Made by a program: the position numbers and the translations under genes. 64,000 nt of DNA from Propionibacterium australiense (GTDB taxonomy: Bacteria > Actinomycetota > Actinomycetes > Propionibacteriales > Propionibacteriaceae), in NCBI RefSeq assembly GCF_003666605.1, contig NZ_RCIV01000002.1, positions 248,001-312,000 of the forward strand. Reading direction: 5' to 3'. The notes below the pieces were generated by a model, which was given only the letters and a program-made list of their open reading frames with translations, searched no databases and was not told the DNA's origin. This document shows positions 28,813-40,272 of this stretch, piece by piece (the stretch's first letter is position 1; each line of letters opens with the position of its first letter).

Positions 28813-29091
28813 GTGGCACGTCACCGTTCGAGCAAGCACACCCGGCCCGTGCGTCCCCTCAGCCATGCCGCCTACCAGACCAGCGCCACCAAACGGGACG
28901 GCCGCTGGATCATGCGCCAGATCCGCGCCGGGCAGTCGACCAAGGACTACCGCTGCCCCGAGTGCGATCAGCTCATAGCCGCCGGTACGGCCCACGTCGT
29001 CGCCTGGCCGCACACTCCCCCGATCGGCTCCACTTCCGGTCTCGACTTCCGCCGCCACTTCCACGGCTCCTGCTGGAGCCGCAGGCCGTGA
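28813..29091 (+). CDS. small zinc-ribbon-like protein
   Basis: This 92-residue basic protein has a Cys48-x2-Cys51 pair (YRCPECDQLIAAGTAHVV) and a His/Cys cluster near the end (RRHFHGSCWSRRP: His82, His84, Cys87). Together these could hold one zinc. The N-terminal 40 residues are Arg/His-rich. Similar small proteins next to nucS are known in actinobacteria, sometimes labelled ATP/GTP-binding without evidence. Its TGA overlaps the GTG of the following hydrolase (GTGA), so the two are translationally coupled. No function can be assigned; nucleic-acid binding is a guess from charge and cysteines. Confidence 0.8.
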   Translation: MARHRSSKHTRPVRPLSHAAYQTSATKRDGRWIMRQIRAGQSTKDYRCPECDQLIAAGTAHVVAWPHTPPIGSTSGLDFRRHFHGSCWSRRP

Positions 29092-29915
29092 GCAGCGCCG
29101 TCCCGCTGCACGTCACGGTGGCCGGTTCGGGCCCCGCACCCGTCGTCTTCCTGCACGGCTTCCTCGGGCAGGGCAGGAACCTGGCCCAGGCGGCGAGGGG
29201 GATCGGTGACCTGGCGACGAGCCTGCTCGTCGACGCGCCGAATCATGGCCGGTCCGGCTGGACCGAGCACTTCGACTACCCGCAGTTCGCCGACATCATC
29301 GCCGGCGAGATCACGGCCCGTGGCGCAGCCCAGCGGCCGGCCCTCGTGGTCGGGCACTCGATGGGCGGCAAGATCGCGATGTGCCTGACGCTGCGCCACC
29401 CCGAACTCGTCGCGCGTCTGGTGGTGGTCGACGCCTCCCCCGTCCGATACGAGCAGACCGGTTTCTTCGAACGGGTCCTCGACGCGATGGCCGCGCTCGA
29501 CACCGAGCACCTCGCCTCACGTGACCAGGCCGACGCAGCGCTGTCCGCTGTCGTGCCCGACGCGAGGATCCGGGGCTTCCTGTTGCAGAATCTGCATCGC
29601 GCGCCGTCCTCGGACGGCCCCGGCTGGCGGTGGCGGTGCAATCTGGGGATGCTGAGCGCCGAGCTGGACGAGATGGCCGGTTTCCCCGATCCGGGCGGGG
29701 CCAGCTGGCAGGGGCCGGTGCTGTGGCTCGCCGGCGCCCGCTCCGATCACGTGCAGGCCTCCCATGCCCCGGCCATGCATGCACTCTTCCCGCGGACCCG
29801 GCTGGTACGGTTCAAGGATGCCGGCCACTGGGTGCACGCAGACCAACCGCAGGTCTTCACCCGGATACTGCGGGCCTTCCTGCAGAGCTGGCCTGCCGGC
29901 CTCAGCCCAGCGTGA
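29088..29915 (+). CDS. alpha/beta-fold hydrolase
   Basis: This is a 275-residue serine hydrolase. The oxyanion strand is VVFLHGFLGQGRN, the nucleophile elbow is VVGHSMGGKIAM (Ser about residue 91), and the acid and base residues lie in LAGARSDHVQ and DAGHWVHADQP. The fold and the short PNHGRSG loop resemble YbfF-type esterases. The substrate is unknown. The GTG start overlaps the stop of the small zinc protein gene. Its 3' end overlaps the convergent cyclophilin gene by 14 bases. Confidence 0.9.
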   Translation: MSSAVPLHVTVAGSGPAPVVFLHGFLGQGRNLAQAARGIGDLATSLLVDAPNHGRSGWTEHFDYPQFADIIAGEITARGAAQRPALVVGHSMGGKIAMCLTLRHPELVARLVVVDASPVRYEQTGFFERVLDAMAALDTEHLASRDQADAALSAVVPDARIRGFLLQNLHRAPSSDGPGWRWRCNLGMLSAELDEMAGFPDPGGASWQGPVLWLAGARSDHVQASHAPAMHALFPRTRLVRFKDAGHWVHADQPQVFTRILRAFLQSWPAGLSPA

Positions 29916-30594
29916 CCTGTCGCAGTGTCGTGTCCGCCGCCGGCGCGGGTGAGGCGCCCTGCTTGAAGCCCTTCTCGGCGATCTGGGTGAGCACCTGCTG
30001 CCCGGCCTCGTCGATCGTGCCGAGCACCGGGTAGTCGCCGCTGATCTGCGATTCGGCGTAGGTCATGAAGAACTGGCCTCCGTCGTGCTCGGGATCGGCG
30101 AGGACGACGAGCCCGGCCGGGTAGCTGCACTCGGTGCGGGCCTCGTTCGCGCAGGTGACCAGGGGCGAGTTCGTCTCCGGCGTGAGGCCGTAGCCGGATG
30201 TGCCCTCACCGGTGCCGCTGGGATCGCCGCACTGCAGGATCCGTATCCCGGCATTGGTCAGGCGGTGACAGCTGGTGCCGGTGTAGTAGCCCTGGGCGGC
30301 GAGGGACTCGAAGGAATGCACCGCGCACGGCGCCGCGGACCGGTCGAGGGTGACGGTGAGGGTGCCGGCGGCCATCGTCAGGGTGACCGTGGCAGTGCCG
30401 GTGGTGGGCACCTGGGCACCGCTCGGCGGATCGGCGACCTTGGCCGCTCCACCGGTGACCGTGTACTCACAGCTGACCCAGGCGGTGGCGGCGGTGTCGC
30501 TCGGCCTGGGCGACGTCGGGGCCTTCGCGCACCCGGCCGGCACCAGTGCCAGAGCGGCCGCCACGACTCCCCCTATCCTGCCTGTCCTGCTCAT
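29902..30594 (-). CDS. lipoprotein peptidyl-prolyl cis-trans isomerase (cyclophilin)
   Basis: The protein is 230 residues from the ATG at 30594. An N-terminal signal peptide has a lipobox ending LVPAGC (Cys about 22). Next comes a short linker and then a cyclophilin domain with SCHRLTNAGIRILQCGDP, GTGEGTSGYGL and GGQFFMTYAESQI. It is exported and membrane-anchored, so it probably assists folding of secreted proteins. The FKBP/cyclophilin active-site Arg is present in CHRL. The 3' end overlaps the hydrolase gene tail-to-tail. The ATG at 30594 is preferred to one six codons upstream because it places the basic residues (MSRTGR) directly at the signal start. Confidence 0.9.
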   Translation of the reverse strand: MSRTGRIGGVVAAALALVPAGCAKAPTSPRPSDTAATAWVSCEYTVTGGAAKVADPPSGAQVPTTGTATVTLTMAAGTLTVTLDRSAAPCAVHSFESLAAQGYYTGTSCHRLTNAGIRILQCGDPSGTGEGTSGYGLTPETNSPLVTCANEARTECSYPAGLVVLADPEHDGGQFFMTYAESQISGDYPVLGTIDEAGQQVLTQIAEKGFKQGASPAPAADTTLRQVTLG

Positions 30595-30665
30595 CGTCGG
30601 CTCTCTTCCCATGATTGTCCAAGGTTGTCATGTTGGGGGCCACCGGTCCGGTGCGCCATGCCGGT

Positions 30666-30671
30666 TAGTCT
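30666..30671 (+). promoter_or_regulatory. predicted -10 of pduO (leaderless)
   Basis: TAGTCT is followed by gggttc and the ATG at 30678, with no Shine-Dalgarno. Confidence 0.6.
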
Positions 30672-30677
30672 GGGTTC

Positions 30678-31343
30678 ATGGTGAATCTGACGCGTATCTA
30701 CACTCGTACCGGCGACGCCGGCATGACGAGATTGTCGAACAATGAGGTGGCAGACAAGACGGATCCCCGCGTCGAGGCCTATGGCAGCACCGACGAGACC
30801 AATTCCGCCATCGGCGTGGCCCTCACCCTTGGTCCCGACGAGAAACTGCGCGACGCCCTCGTCATCGTGCAGAACGAGCTCTTCGACGTCGGCGCCGACC
30901 TGTCCAACCCGGTCGTCGCCGATCCGGAGTGGGAGCCACTGCGTGTCGTTCAGTCGTCCATCGACCGTCTCGAACGATGGTGTGATGAATTCGGGGAACC
31001 GCTGCCGAATCTGCGCTCGTTCATCCTTCCAGGCGGCTCCCCCCTGGCCGCTCAGCTGCACGTCGCCCGCGCCCTGGCCCGGCGCGCCGAACGCAGGGCC
31101 TGGGAGGCGGTGAAGGCCTTCGGCTCCGAGGACGGCGAGGCCGATCCGCGCGGCGGTGTCAGTCTGCTCGCCGTGAAGTACCTCAATCGTCTGTCGGACC
31201 TGTTGTTCAACATGGCGCGCTATGCCAATCTCATCGCCGGGCACGACGAGGTGTTGTGGCTGCCAGGAGGCGAGCGCAATGCCGAACACGCCGAACGGCT
31301 CGCTGCCGAGAAGGCCGCGCGGAAGACCTCTCAGACACAGTGA
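30678..31343 (+). CDS. pduO: PduO-type cob(I)alamin adenosyltransferase
   Basis: The enzyme transfers the adenosyl group of ATP to cob(I)alamin to make coenzyme B12, the cofactor of methylmalonyl-CoA mutase. The protein is 221 residues. It has the N-terminal ATP loop TRTGDAGMTRLSNN, the conserved EAYGSTDETNSAIG segment and the helical-bundle motif RALARRAERRAWEAV. The C-terminal 30 residues are charged. A leaderless start is predicted. The gene stands alone between the cyclophilin gene and a terminator. With the epimerase 8 kb away it supports B12-dependent propionate metabolism. Rv1314c is the counterpart in M. tuberculosis. Confidence 0.95.
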   Translation: MVNLTRIYTRTGDAGMTRLSNNEVADKTDPRVEAYGSTDETNSAIGVALTLGPDEKLRDALVIVQNELFDVGADLSNPVVADPEWEPLRVVQSSIDRLERWCDEFGEPLPNLRSFILPGGSPLAAQLHVARALARRAERRAWEAVKAFGSEDGEADPRGGVSLLAVKYLNRLSDLLFNMARYANLIAGHDEVLWLPGGERNAEHAERLAAEKAARKTSQTQ

Positions 31344-31365
31344 CCGAGATCGGCCGCTACCCGGC

Positions 31366-31407
31366 CTCGTGGTACCCGGGGCCTTGCGGCCCGCCGGGAA
31401 CCACGAG
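31366..31407. terminator. terminator between pduO and the lipoate ligase
   Basis: A long inverted repeat (arms about 31366-31379 and 31394-31407, one mismatch) has a second short stem inside (gggcc/ggccc). It lies between convergent genes and can end both the pduO transcript and the long atp-lipoate ligase transcript. Confidence 0.7.
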
Positions 31408-31419
31408 AGGGGGCGCCGG

Positions 31420-32469
31420 TCACGGCACGCGATAGGTCCACTCGTTCGTGGTGAACTTCTCGTCGAGCAGGCGCCTGGCCTGGGCGATCTCCTCCGGGCG
31501 GTAGCCTGACTCGGCGGCGTCGTAGCGGTTCATGAAGTAGGCCATGAAGCGCCGGAATATCTCCTCACGCGGCAGGCCGGTCTGCGAACGCATCGGGTCG
31601 ACGCGCTTGTTGGCGCTCCTCGTCCCCTTGTCGGAGAGCTTCTCCCGGCCGATGCGCAGTACCTGCATCATCTTGTCGGCGTCGATGTCGTAGCTCATCG
31701 TCACATGGTGCAGGACCGTGCCACCGACCAGCCGGCGCTGGGCGGCACCGCCGATCTTGCCCTTGTCGCTTGCGATGTCGTTGAGCGGCTTGTAGCTGGC
31801 GTGAACACCGACCTCCTCAAGGGCACCGAGCACCCAGTCATCGAGATAGGCGTAGGACTGCTCGTAGCTGAGTCCCTCGACGAGTGAGCCGGGCACCGTC
31901 AGCGAGTAGGTGATGCAGTTGCCGGGCTCCATGAACATGGCACCGCCACCGGTGATGCGGCGGACGACGCGGATGCCGTACGCTGCGGCGTTCTCGGCGT
32001 CGATCTCGTTGCGCACCGACTGGAAGGAACCGATGACGACCAGCGGCGAGTCCCAGTCCCAGAAACGCAGCACCGGGCCTCGGCGCCCGGCGGCCAGCTC
32101 GGCCGGGAAGACCTCGTCCAGCGCGACGTGCATGGCCGGATCCATGACCTCGGGGCCGATGACCTCGAATCTCAGGTCGGCCCAGCTGATGGCACCGCCG
32201 ACGGCGCGACGGGCGGCAATGGCGACCGCCAGCGGGTCGAATCCGACCAGCCGTGCGTTCTCATCGAGTGCCGCCTCGATGGAGGCGGCCAGTTCTTCGG
32301 CCGAGGCCGAGGTCGGGACGCCGTTGATACCGGCGTTGATCTGTTCGAGGGCTTCGTCGGGTTCGAGGAAGAAGTCCCCCGACAGATGGGCGTTCGCATA
32401 GCGGCCGTCGACCTCGTCCACGTGGACGATGACGAGCTTGCCGCCCCTGACCTTGTACTCACCGCGCAC
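31420..32469 (-). CDS. lipoate-protein ligase, accessory domain fused at the N-terminus
   Basis: The enzyme activates lipoate with ATP and attaches it to E2 subunits or GcvH. The 349 residues run in an unusual order. The N-terminal 65 or so residues (GEYKVRGGKLVIVHV, then SGDFFLEPDEALEQIN) match the small accessory domain found at the C-terminus of E. coli LplA or as separate LplB in archaea. The catalytic LplA domain follows, with RRITGGGAMFMEPGN and the lipoyl-AMP Lys in DIASDKGKIGGAAQRR. The GTG at 32469 has an AGGAG Shine-Dalgarno. An upstream in-frame ATG lies inside the DUF2550 gene and is rejected. Only 14 bases separate it from DUF2550, so it ends the ATP-synthase transcript. Confidence 0.9.
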   Translation of the reverse strand: MRGEYKVRGGKLVIVHVDEVDGRYANAHLSGDFFLEPDEALEQINAGINGVPTSASAEELAASIEAALDENARLVGFDPLAVAIAARRAVGGAISWADLRFEVIGPEVMDPAMHVALDEVFPAELAAGRRGPVLRFWDWDSPLVVIGSFQSVRNEIDAENAAAYGIRVVRRITGGGAMFMEPGNCITYSLTVPGSLVEGLSYEQSYAYLDDWVLGALEEVGVHASYKPLNDIASDKGKIGGAAQRRLVGGTVLHHVTMSYDIDADKMMQVLRIGREKLSDKGTRSANKRVDPMRSQTGLPREEIFRRFMAYFMNRYDAAESGYRPEEIAQARRLLDEKFTTNEWTYRVP

Positions 32470-32483
32470 GGCGTATCTCCTGT

Positions 32484-32960
32484 TCAGTTTCGGTCTGACT
32501 GGTGCATCGCACGATAGCGCTCCTCGCCGGGCGGGCCGGCCTCGAGCCAGCTCATGAAGCCAGTGAGACACTCAACGTCCATGCCCAGGTGCCACAGCGC
32601 CGACTCGTCCTGGCCGGAGCGCTGGGTGATGGCGACGACCTCCTGGCCCGCCGTGAGCCGGTTCAGGTCCTTGTCATCGGGCGGTCTGTGACCGAGCAAC
32701 TCGGTCCTGCGGCGATGAATGACGACATTGGGCCGGTATCCGAGAGACAGCACCCGGTACCAGCCGAGACGGTTTCCCTCATAGCGTGCCAGGCCGGAGT
32801 GCCAGGGGCGCACGACGGGCTGTTCCTGGCGCAGCTGGCACTCGAAGACGGCCCCGCGCGACCAGATCCACCGGATGCGCAGGACGCAGAGCAGGCAGAC
32901 AACGAGAACGAGCGCGACGACAAGGCCCGCCACTGCGACGATCACGGTTCCCGTTCCCAT
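32484..32960 (-). CDS. DUF2550 family membrane protein
   Basis: This 158-residue protein has one N-terminal transmembrane helix (about 5-28, VIVAVAGLVVALVLVVCLLC) and a cytoplasmic domain beginning RIRWIWSRGAVFECQLR. The family is found in actinobacteria directly downstream of atpC (Rv1312), and the same order holds here, 42 bases after atpC. Its function is unknown. The basic pattern of the cytoplasmic part (WYRVLSLGYRPNVVIHRRR) resembles a small lipid- or nucleotide-binding domain, but that is only a resemblance. Confidence 0.9.
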   Translation of the reverse strand: MGTGTVIVAVAGLVVALVLVVCLLCVLRIRWIWSRGAVFECQLRQEQPVVRPWHSGLARYEGNRLGWYRVLSLGYRPNVVIHRRRTELLGHRPPDDKDLNRLTAGQEVVAITQRSGQDESALWHLGMDVECLTGFMSWLEAGPPGEERYRAMHQSDRN

Positions 32961-33002
32961 GGCAGAAACTTACTCGTACCGCACCGATGGACCAAGCCCG
33001 GG

Positions 33003-33469
33003 TCAGTTCCTCTCCCGGATGATCCGGACCGGGGCCGGTGTGATCTCGACCTCGCCCTCCCCGGCCAGCGCCGCCGCCCTGGTGGCGGCGCGCACCTGCG
33101 CGATGGCGTGGTTGTAGGCCCGCACCTGGTCGTGGTCGGCCTCGCCCGCGTCGACGACATCGTGCAGATGGGCGATCGTACTGCGGGCCTGGTCCACGGA
33201 GATCTCTGATGCGATCTCCCCGAAGGCGCTCAGCAACGAGACGTGGTTGTTGAACACCGAGACGAAACCGTCGGAGACGGCGATGACCTCGGTGACCCCG
33301 TCGACCTGGGTGATCTGCACGGCGCACGGCACGAGAGCGGCCATCAGCGGCGTGTGGTTGGGCAGGATACCGATGTCACCTTCGGTGGTCCTGGCGATCA
33401 CGCTGACGGCCCGGCCCTCCCAGACCTTGCCGTCGGCTGCGACCACCGCGACCTCGAGGGATGCGGCCA

Positions 33470-33470
<1 letters not shown>
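33003..33470 (-). CDS. atpC: F0F1 ATP synthase subunit epsilon
   Basis: Epsilon sits in the central stalk and regulates ATP hydrolysis. It is 155 residues from the ATG at 33470, longer than mycobacterial epsilon (about 121). The N-terminal beta-sandwich has GDIGILPNHTPLMAALVPCA, followed by the C-terminal helical hairpin (about 95-140) and an extra tail of about ten residues. The ATG shares one base with the atpD stop (TGATG), so translation is coupled. Confidence 0.95.
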
Positions 33471-34921
<1,451 letters not shown>

Positions 34922-35857
34922 TCAGATCTCCTGCGTGGATTCGGACAACGCGCCTGCGCCGCCCACGATCTCGTTGATTTCCTGGGTGATCTCGCCCTGG
35001 CGGGCCTGGTTGGCCTGTCTGGTGAGGGTGTCGATGAGGGTGCTGGCGTTGTCGGTGGCCGAGTGCATGGCCTGCTGCCGGGCGGCCAGCTCCGAAGCGG
35101 CGGACTCACGGAGCATGTACTTGATGCGGTCGATGACGTACAACGGCAGCAGCGCACCGAGCACGGTCTCGGGGTCGGGCTCGAACAGGTACGGGGGAAC
35201 GAAGCCCTCGGGGCGTTCCAGCGCCTCGTCGGGGCTCTCGGCCAGGTCGCCGCTGTCCTCGACGATCTTGAGGGGCAGCAGCCGGATGATCTCGGTCTCC
35301 TGGGTGACGAGGGACCGGAAGCGGGTGAACACCACGTGGATCGAGTCGACGCCGCCCTTGTCGGTGGGCCGCAGGAACGCCTCGATCAGTCTGTTCCCGA
35401 TCTCGTAGGCGTGCCGGTAGTGCGGGTCGTCGCTGAAACCGGTCCAGGAGCCGGCCAGTTCGACGCCGCGGAAGGTGAAGTAGTCGCGGGCCTTGCGTCC
35501 GACGGTGTAGATGTCGATCTCCCGGCCGAGGTCGCGCAGCCGGGTGATGAGTCCCTCGGTCGCCCTCATCACATTGGACGGGTAGCCGCCGGCCAGACCC
35601 CGATCCGAGTTCACCACGAGGATGGCCACACGTGTGGCGTCGGTGATGTCGTTCGTCAGCGGGTGGTCGACACTGGAATAGGCCGCCGCCGACGAGACCG
35701 CCTTGACCAGCTCGCGGGTGTAGTCGTCCGATTTGCGGGCCTTCAGCTGCGCCTTCGTGACACGCGAGGCGGCGATGAGCTCCATGGCCTTGGTGATCTT
35801 CATCGTCGTGGCCACGGAGTTCCTGCGCTGCCTCAGCTCGCGGAGGGATGCGGGCAT
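34922..35857 (-). CDS. atpG: F0F1 ATP synthase subunit gamma
   Basis: Gamma is the rotating coiled-coil shaft. The protein is 311 residues from MPASLRELRQRRNSVATTMK, with the terminal helices that enter the alpha3beta3 barrel at both ends (N-terminal KITKAMELIAASRV; C-terminal ARQQAMHSATDNASTLI). It is about 20 residues longer than E. coli gamma because of insertions in the middle domain (about 195-235), as is usual in actinobacteria. The start was chosen by homology; one base separates it from atpA. Confidence 0.96.
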   Translation of the reverse strand: MPASLRELRQRRNSVATTMKITKAMELIAASRVTKAQLKARKSDDYTRELVKAVSSAAAYSSVDHPLTNDITDATRVAILVVNSDRGLAGGYPSNVMRATEGLITRLRDLGREIDIYTVGRKARDYFTFRGVELAGSWTGFSDDPHYRHAYEIGNRLIEAFLRPTDKGGVDSIHVVFTRFRSLVTQETEIIRLLPLKIVEDSGDLAESPDEALERPEGFVPPYLFEPDPETVLGALLPLYVIDRIKYMLRESAASELAARQQAMHSATDNASTLIDTLTRQANQARQGEITQEINEIVGGAGALSESTQEI

Positions 35858-35858
35858 G

Positions 35859-37493
<1,635 letters not shown>

Positions 37494-37551
37494 GGCGTCC
37501 TGTCTTCCTCGATTCCTGCATGTGGGCCCCGCGGGGCCTGGTCTGTGGGGA

Positions 37552-38322
37552 TCAGGCGAGCTGCCTGCGGGCCTGATCCAGGGTGGTCGCGATCGTCCCG
37601 TCGATCACCTCGTCGCCGACGCGCACGAGGACCCCGCCGAGCACCTCGGGGTCGATGCTGATGCTCAGGTCGACCGGTGTGGCGTAGACCCGGGCAAGCT
37701 GCTCACTCAGCCGTTCGGCCTGGTCGGCGGGCAGTGCCCTGGCCACGGTGACCCGGGCGAGCAGCCTGCCGAGAACAGCCGAGGCGATCTCCTCGTAGCC
37801 CGCGATCGTCCGGCCGACCCGGCCACCACGGCGGGCCGCGTGCTGGACGAGGAGGAGCGTGGCGGCACTGATCCTGGGACCGAACAGCCTCGTCACGAAC
37901 GCGGATCGCTGCTCGGGCCCGGATCCGTGCGCCGACAGGGCCTGCTCGATCTGCGGAAGCTCACCGATCAGGCGGGCGCAGGCGCCGAGCTCGTCGCGGA
38001 CCGTGGCGGGATCGCCCGAGCGTACCGCGCTGCGCACGCCCTGCCTCTCAAGGGCGTCGGCCAGCTCCAGACCGAATCGCCAGTCCATGGCGGCGGCGGT
38101 GGCCAGCAGGTCCACCGCTACCGAACCGATCCGCTGACCGAACAGCCGCTCGGCGAGCCGCCCGCGGGCAGCGGCGGCGAGACTCGTGTCGGTCAGGGCG
38201 CGGCGCAGCTGAGGATTGGCGCGCAGGGCCTCGACGACCTGGAAGAGATCGTCGACCAGCGTCGCGTCCGGCGTGAGCCCGCCTGCCGCTGCGTCGAGTG
38301 CCGCGAACCGGTTCTCTGCCAT
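37552..38322 (-). CDS. atpH: F0F1 ATP synthase subunit delta
   Basis: Delta joins the peripheral stalk to the top of alpha3beta3. The protein is 256 residues, longer than the 177 of E. coli and typical of actinobacteria. The conserved C-terminal part reads [20 protein letters not shown] then [20 protein letters not shown]. Unlike in mycobacteria, no subunit-b domain is fused to it: the b subunit is a separate gene six bases upstream in the operon. Confidence 0.95.
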   Translation of the reverse strand: MAENRFAALDAAAGGLTPDATLVDDLFQVVEALRANPQLRRALTDTSLAAAARGRLAERLFGQRIGSVAVDLLATAAAMDWRFGLELADALERQGVRSAVRSGDPATVRDELGACARLIGELPQIEQALSAHGSGPEQRSAFVTRLFGPRISAATLLLVQHAARRGGRVGRTIAGYEEIASAVLGRLLARVTVARALPADQAERLSEQLARVYATPVDLSISIDPEVLGGVLVRVGDEVIDGTIATTLDQARRQLA

Positions 38323-38328
38323 CGTGGT

Positions 38329-38883
38329 TCACTCCCCCGCGTCCTGGGCACGGACGGGCTGGGTCTCCAGCTCAGCCAGGAAGCGGTCGACCGTGTGGCG
38401 GGCGCGTTCGTCGTCGCTGAGGGACTCCGACAGGATCCTGCCGGCCAGCGTCGTGGCCAGGACACCCACCTGCGAGCGGAGCTCGCTCATGGCGATCTCG
38501 CGTTCGACGGCGATCTGGGCCCTCGCCTCGGCGATCATGCGCGCCTGTTCCTGGGCCGCCCGCTCCTTCGCCTCGGCGATGATCTGCTCGCCCTGCTCCC
38601 TGGCCTCGTCGCGGGCGCGGGAGGACTCGGCACGGACCTGCTCGAGCTGCCTCTGGTACTCGGCCTTGGCGGCGTCGGCCTCTGCCTGCACCCGCTCGGC
38701 GTGCCTGATGCCGCCCTCGATCTCGTTGGCGCGCCGCTCGTAGAGCTCCTCGAAGCGGGGAGCGACCATCTTGGCCATGATCAGCCACATGAGCGCGAGC
38801 AGCGCCAGTCCGGCGAGGAACTCGGGCAGTTCGGGCAGCAGGGGGCCCAGGTCGAGCAGGGGCACCAGTTCGAACGGTGTCAT
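38329..38883 (-). CDS. atpF: F0F1 ATP synthase subunit b
   Basis: Subunit b forms the peripheral stalk dimer. The protein is 184 residues: one N-terminal membrane helix (about 20-42, LPEFLAGLALLALMWLIMAK), a long charged coiled coil (AERVQAEADAAKAEYQRQLE) and a C-terminal delta-binding part. It lies 10 bases after atpE and six before atpH. Confidence 0.95.
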   Translation of the reverse strand: MTPFELVPLLDLGPLLPELPEFLAGLALLALMWLIMAKMVAPRFEELYERRANEIEGGIRHAERVQAEADAAKAEYQRQLEQVRAESSRARDEAREQGEQIIAEAKERAAQEQARMIAEARAQIAVEREIAMSELRSQVGVLATTLAGRILSESLSDDERARHTVDRFLAELETQPVRAQDAGE

Positions 38884-38893
38884 CGCGGACTAC

Positions 38894-39115
38894 TCACCGC
38901 ACGACGAAGGCGAGGACGAACCCGAGGATCGCCAGGGCCTCGACAATGGCGAAACCGATGTAGACCGGCTGCATGATCGTGCCCCTGGCCTCGGGCTGAC
39001 GGGCGATGCCGTTGATGCCGGCGTAGAAGATGAGTGCCACGCCGATGGCAGGGCCGAGCGTCGCCAGACCGTAGCCCAGAACGTTCAGCGAACCGCTAAT
39101 CTCCAACGGAGTCAT
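38894..39115 (-). CDS. atpE: F0F1 ATP synthase subunit c
   Basis: Subunit c forms the proton-driven rotor ring. The protein is 73 residues with two helices. The proton-carrying Glu is in the second helix (IGFAIVEALAILGFVLAFVV) and the loop reads ARQPEARGTI. The residues around the Glu lack the Gln/Ser set of Na+-dependent rings, so H+ coupling is expected. The start has a strong GAAAGGAA Shine-Dalgarno, consistent with the high copy number of c. Confidence 0.97.
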   Translation of the reverse strand: MTPLEISGSLNVLGYGLATLGPAIGVALIFYAGINGIARQPEARGTIMQPVYIGFAIVEALAILGFVLAFVVR

Positions 39116-39163
39116 TGCATTTCCTTTCGGTTTCTTGTCGGGTGAAGACGACCGGATGGCCCC

Positions 39164-40048
39164 TCAGTGGGCCTCGCCGACGGAGGAGCCGATGTACTGC
39201 GCTGTCAGCATCGTGAAGATGTAGGCCTGCAGGAAGCCGATGAAGAGCTCCAAGCACAGCATGACCATGCCGAAGAGCAGCGCCACCACGCCGGTGACGT
39301 TGTAGAAAGCGTTGTGCGCCCAGGTGAGCAGTGCCGCGCCGCCGCCGACGAAGACCATGATCGACATGTGGCCGGCGAACATGTTCGCGAAGAGTCGGAC
39401 CGACAGGGTCAGTGGCCGGGTGATGAAGGCCGAGATGAATTCGAGCGGGATGATCACCGGGGTCAACCAGATCGGTACCCCCGAGGGCACCATGGCGACC
39501 TTCAGGTAGCCCAGCCCGTGCTGTTTGAAACCCGACACGACGTATGCCGCGAAGGTGCAGATCGCCGCCGCATAGGCGTAGCTGACCCGCGAGAACGTCG
39601 GGAACATGAACAGGAAGAGCTCACCGAACCAGTTGCTGACGAGCACGAAGCAGAAGACGGTGAGCAGATAGGGCACGAACCTGCGGTATCCGGGGCCGAT
39701 CATGTCGCGGCCGATGTTGCGCACGAAGTTGTAGACGTACTCGGCGAAGAACTGCGCCTTGGTGGGCACGATCCTCAGCTTGCGCGAGGCGATGAGCCAG
39801 AACACCAGGATCCCGACGAAGGCGACGAGTGCCAGCAGGAGCGGTTTGTTGAACCACCAGATGCCGAACCAGCCCTCGAACTGGAAGTCCTCGGTGCTCG
39901 GCGACTCCCAGCTGCTGGCCGCACCGGTGAGGAGCTGGGAGGCCTTGGTGGCCGCGATCCACACGACGATGACGAGGACCGCGATGAGGGCCGGGCTGGA
40001 GCCCTTCTTCGTGGCCTGACCGGGAATCGTTGTCTGGGCAGTGCTCAT
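39164..40048 (-). CDS. atpB: F0F1 ATP synthase subunit a
   Basis: Subunit a forms the two proton half-channels next to the c ring. The protein is 294 residues with about six transmembrane helices. The essential Arg is in PLTLSVRLFANMFAGHMS. The ATG at 40048 (MSTAQTTIPG) overlaps the stop of the small AtpZ-like gene as ATGA, and an upstream in-frame start lies inside that gene. A 48-bp gap with the atpE Shine-Dalgarno follows. Confidence 0.96.
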   Translation of the reverse strand: MSTAQTTIPGQATKKGSSPALIAVLVIVVWIAATKASQLLTGAASSWESPSTEDFQFEGWFGIWWFNKPLLLALVAFVGILVFWLIASRKLRIVPTKAQFFAEYVYNFVRNIGRDMIGPGYRRFVPYLLTVFCFVLVSNWFGELFLFMFPTFSRVSYAYAAAICTFAAYVVSGFKQHGLGYLKVAMVPSGVPIWLTPVIIPLEFISAFITRPLTLSVRLFANMFAGHMSIMVFVGGGAALLTWAHNAFYNVTGVVALLFGMVMLCLELFIGFLQAYIFTMLTAQYIGSSVGEAH

Positions 40049-40272
40049 GCGTCGCCTCCGAACCTCTTGACGATCAGGTAGACGGCTGCCGCCGCACCCA
40101 GCACGAGCCCGACGGGCAGGCACAGGCGGGTGTGGAGGAAATGATCGGCGAGCCAGCCGAGCGCACCGTAGAAACCGATGCCGGCGAGCAGATAGGGCAC
40201 GGCCGCCACACCGTTGCCCGCGGGAGAGGACTCGGCTCCGTTCGTCGGGGTCTCGAGCTGATGATCACTCAC
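40045..40272 (-). CDS. AtpZ-like small membrane protein of the ATP synthase operon
   Basis: This 75-residue protein has a hydrophilic N-terminal 25 residues and two membrane helices (about 27-45, VAAVPYLLAGIGFYGALGWL, and about 54-70, LPVGLVLGAAAAVYLIV) joined by a short loop (ADHFLHTRLC). This is the AtpZ/AtpQ layout. In other bacteria the AtpI/AtpZ pair assists c-ring assembly or Mg2+ uptake. The GTG at 40272 has a GGAGGGGG Shine-Dalgarno, overlaps the AtpI-like gene by eight bases and abuts atpB. Confidence 0.85.
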   Translation of the reverse strand: MSDHQLETPTNGAESSPAGNGVAAVPYLLAGIGFYGALGWLADHFLHTRLCLPVGLVLGAAAAVYLIVKRFGGDA

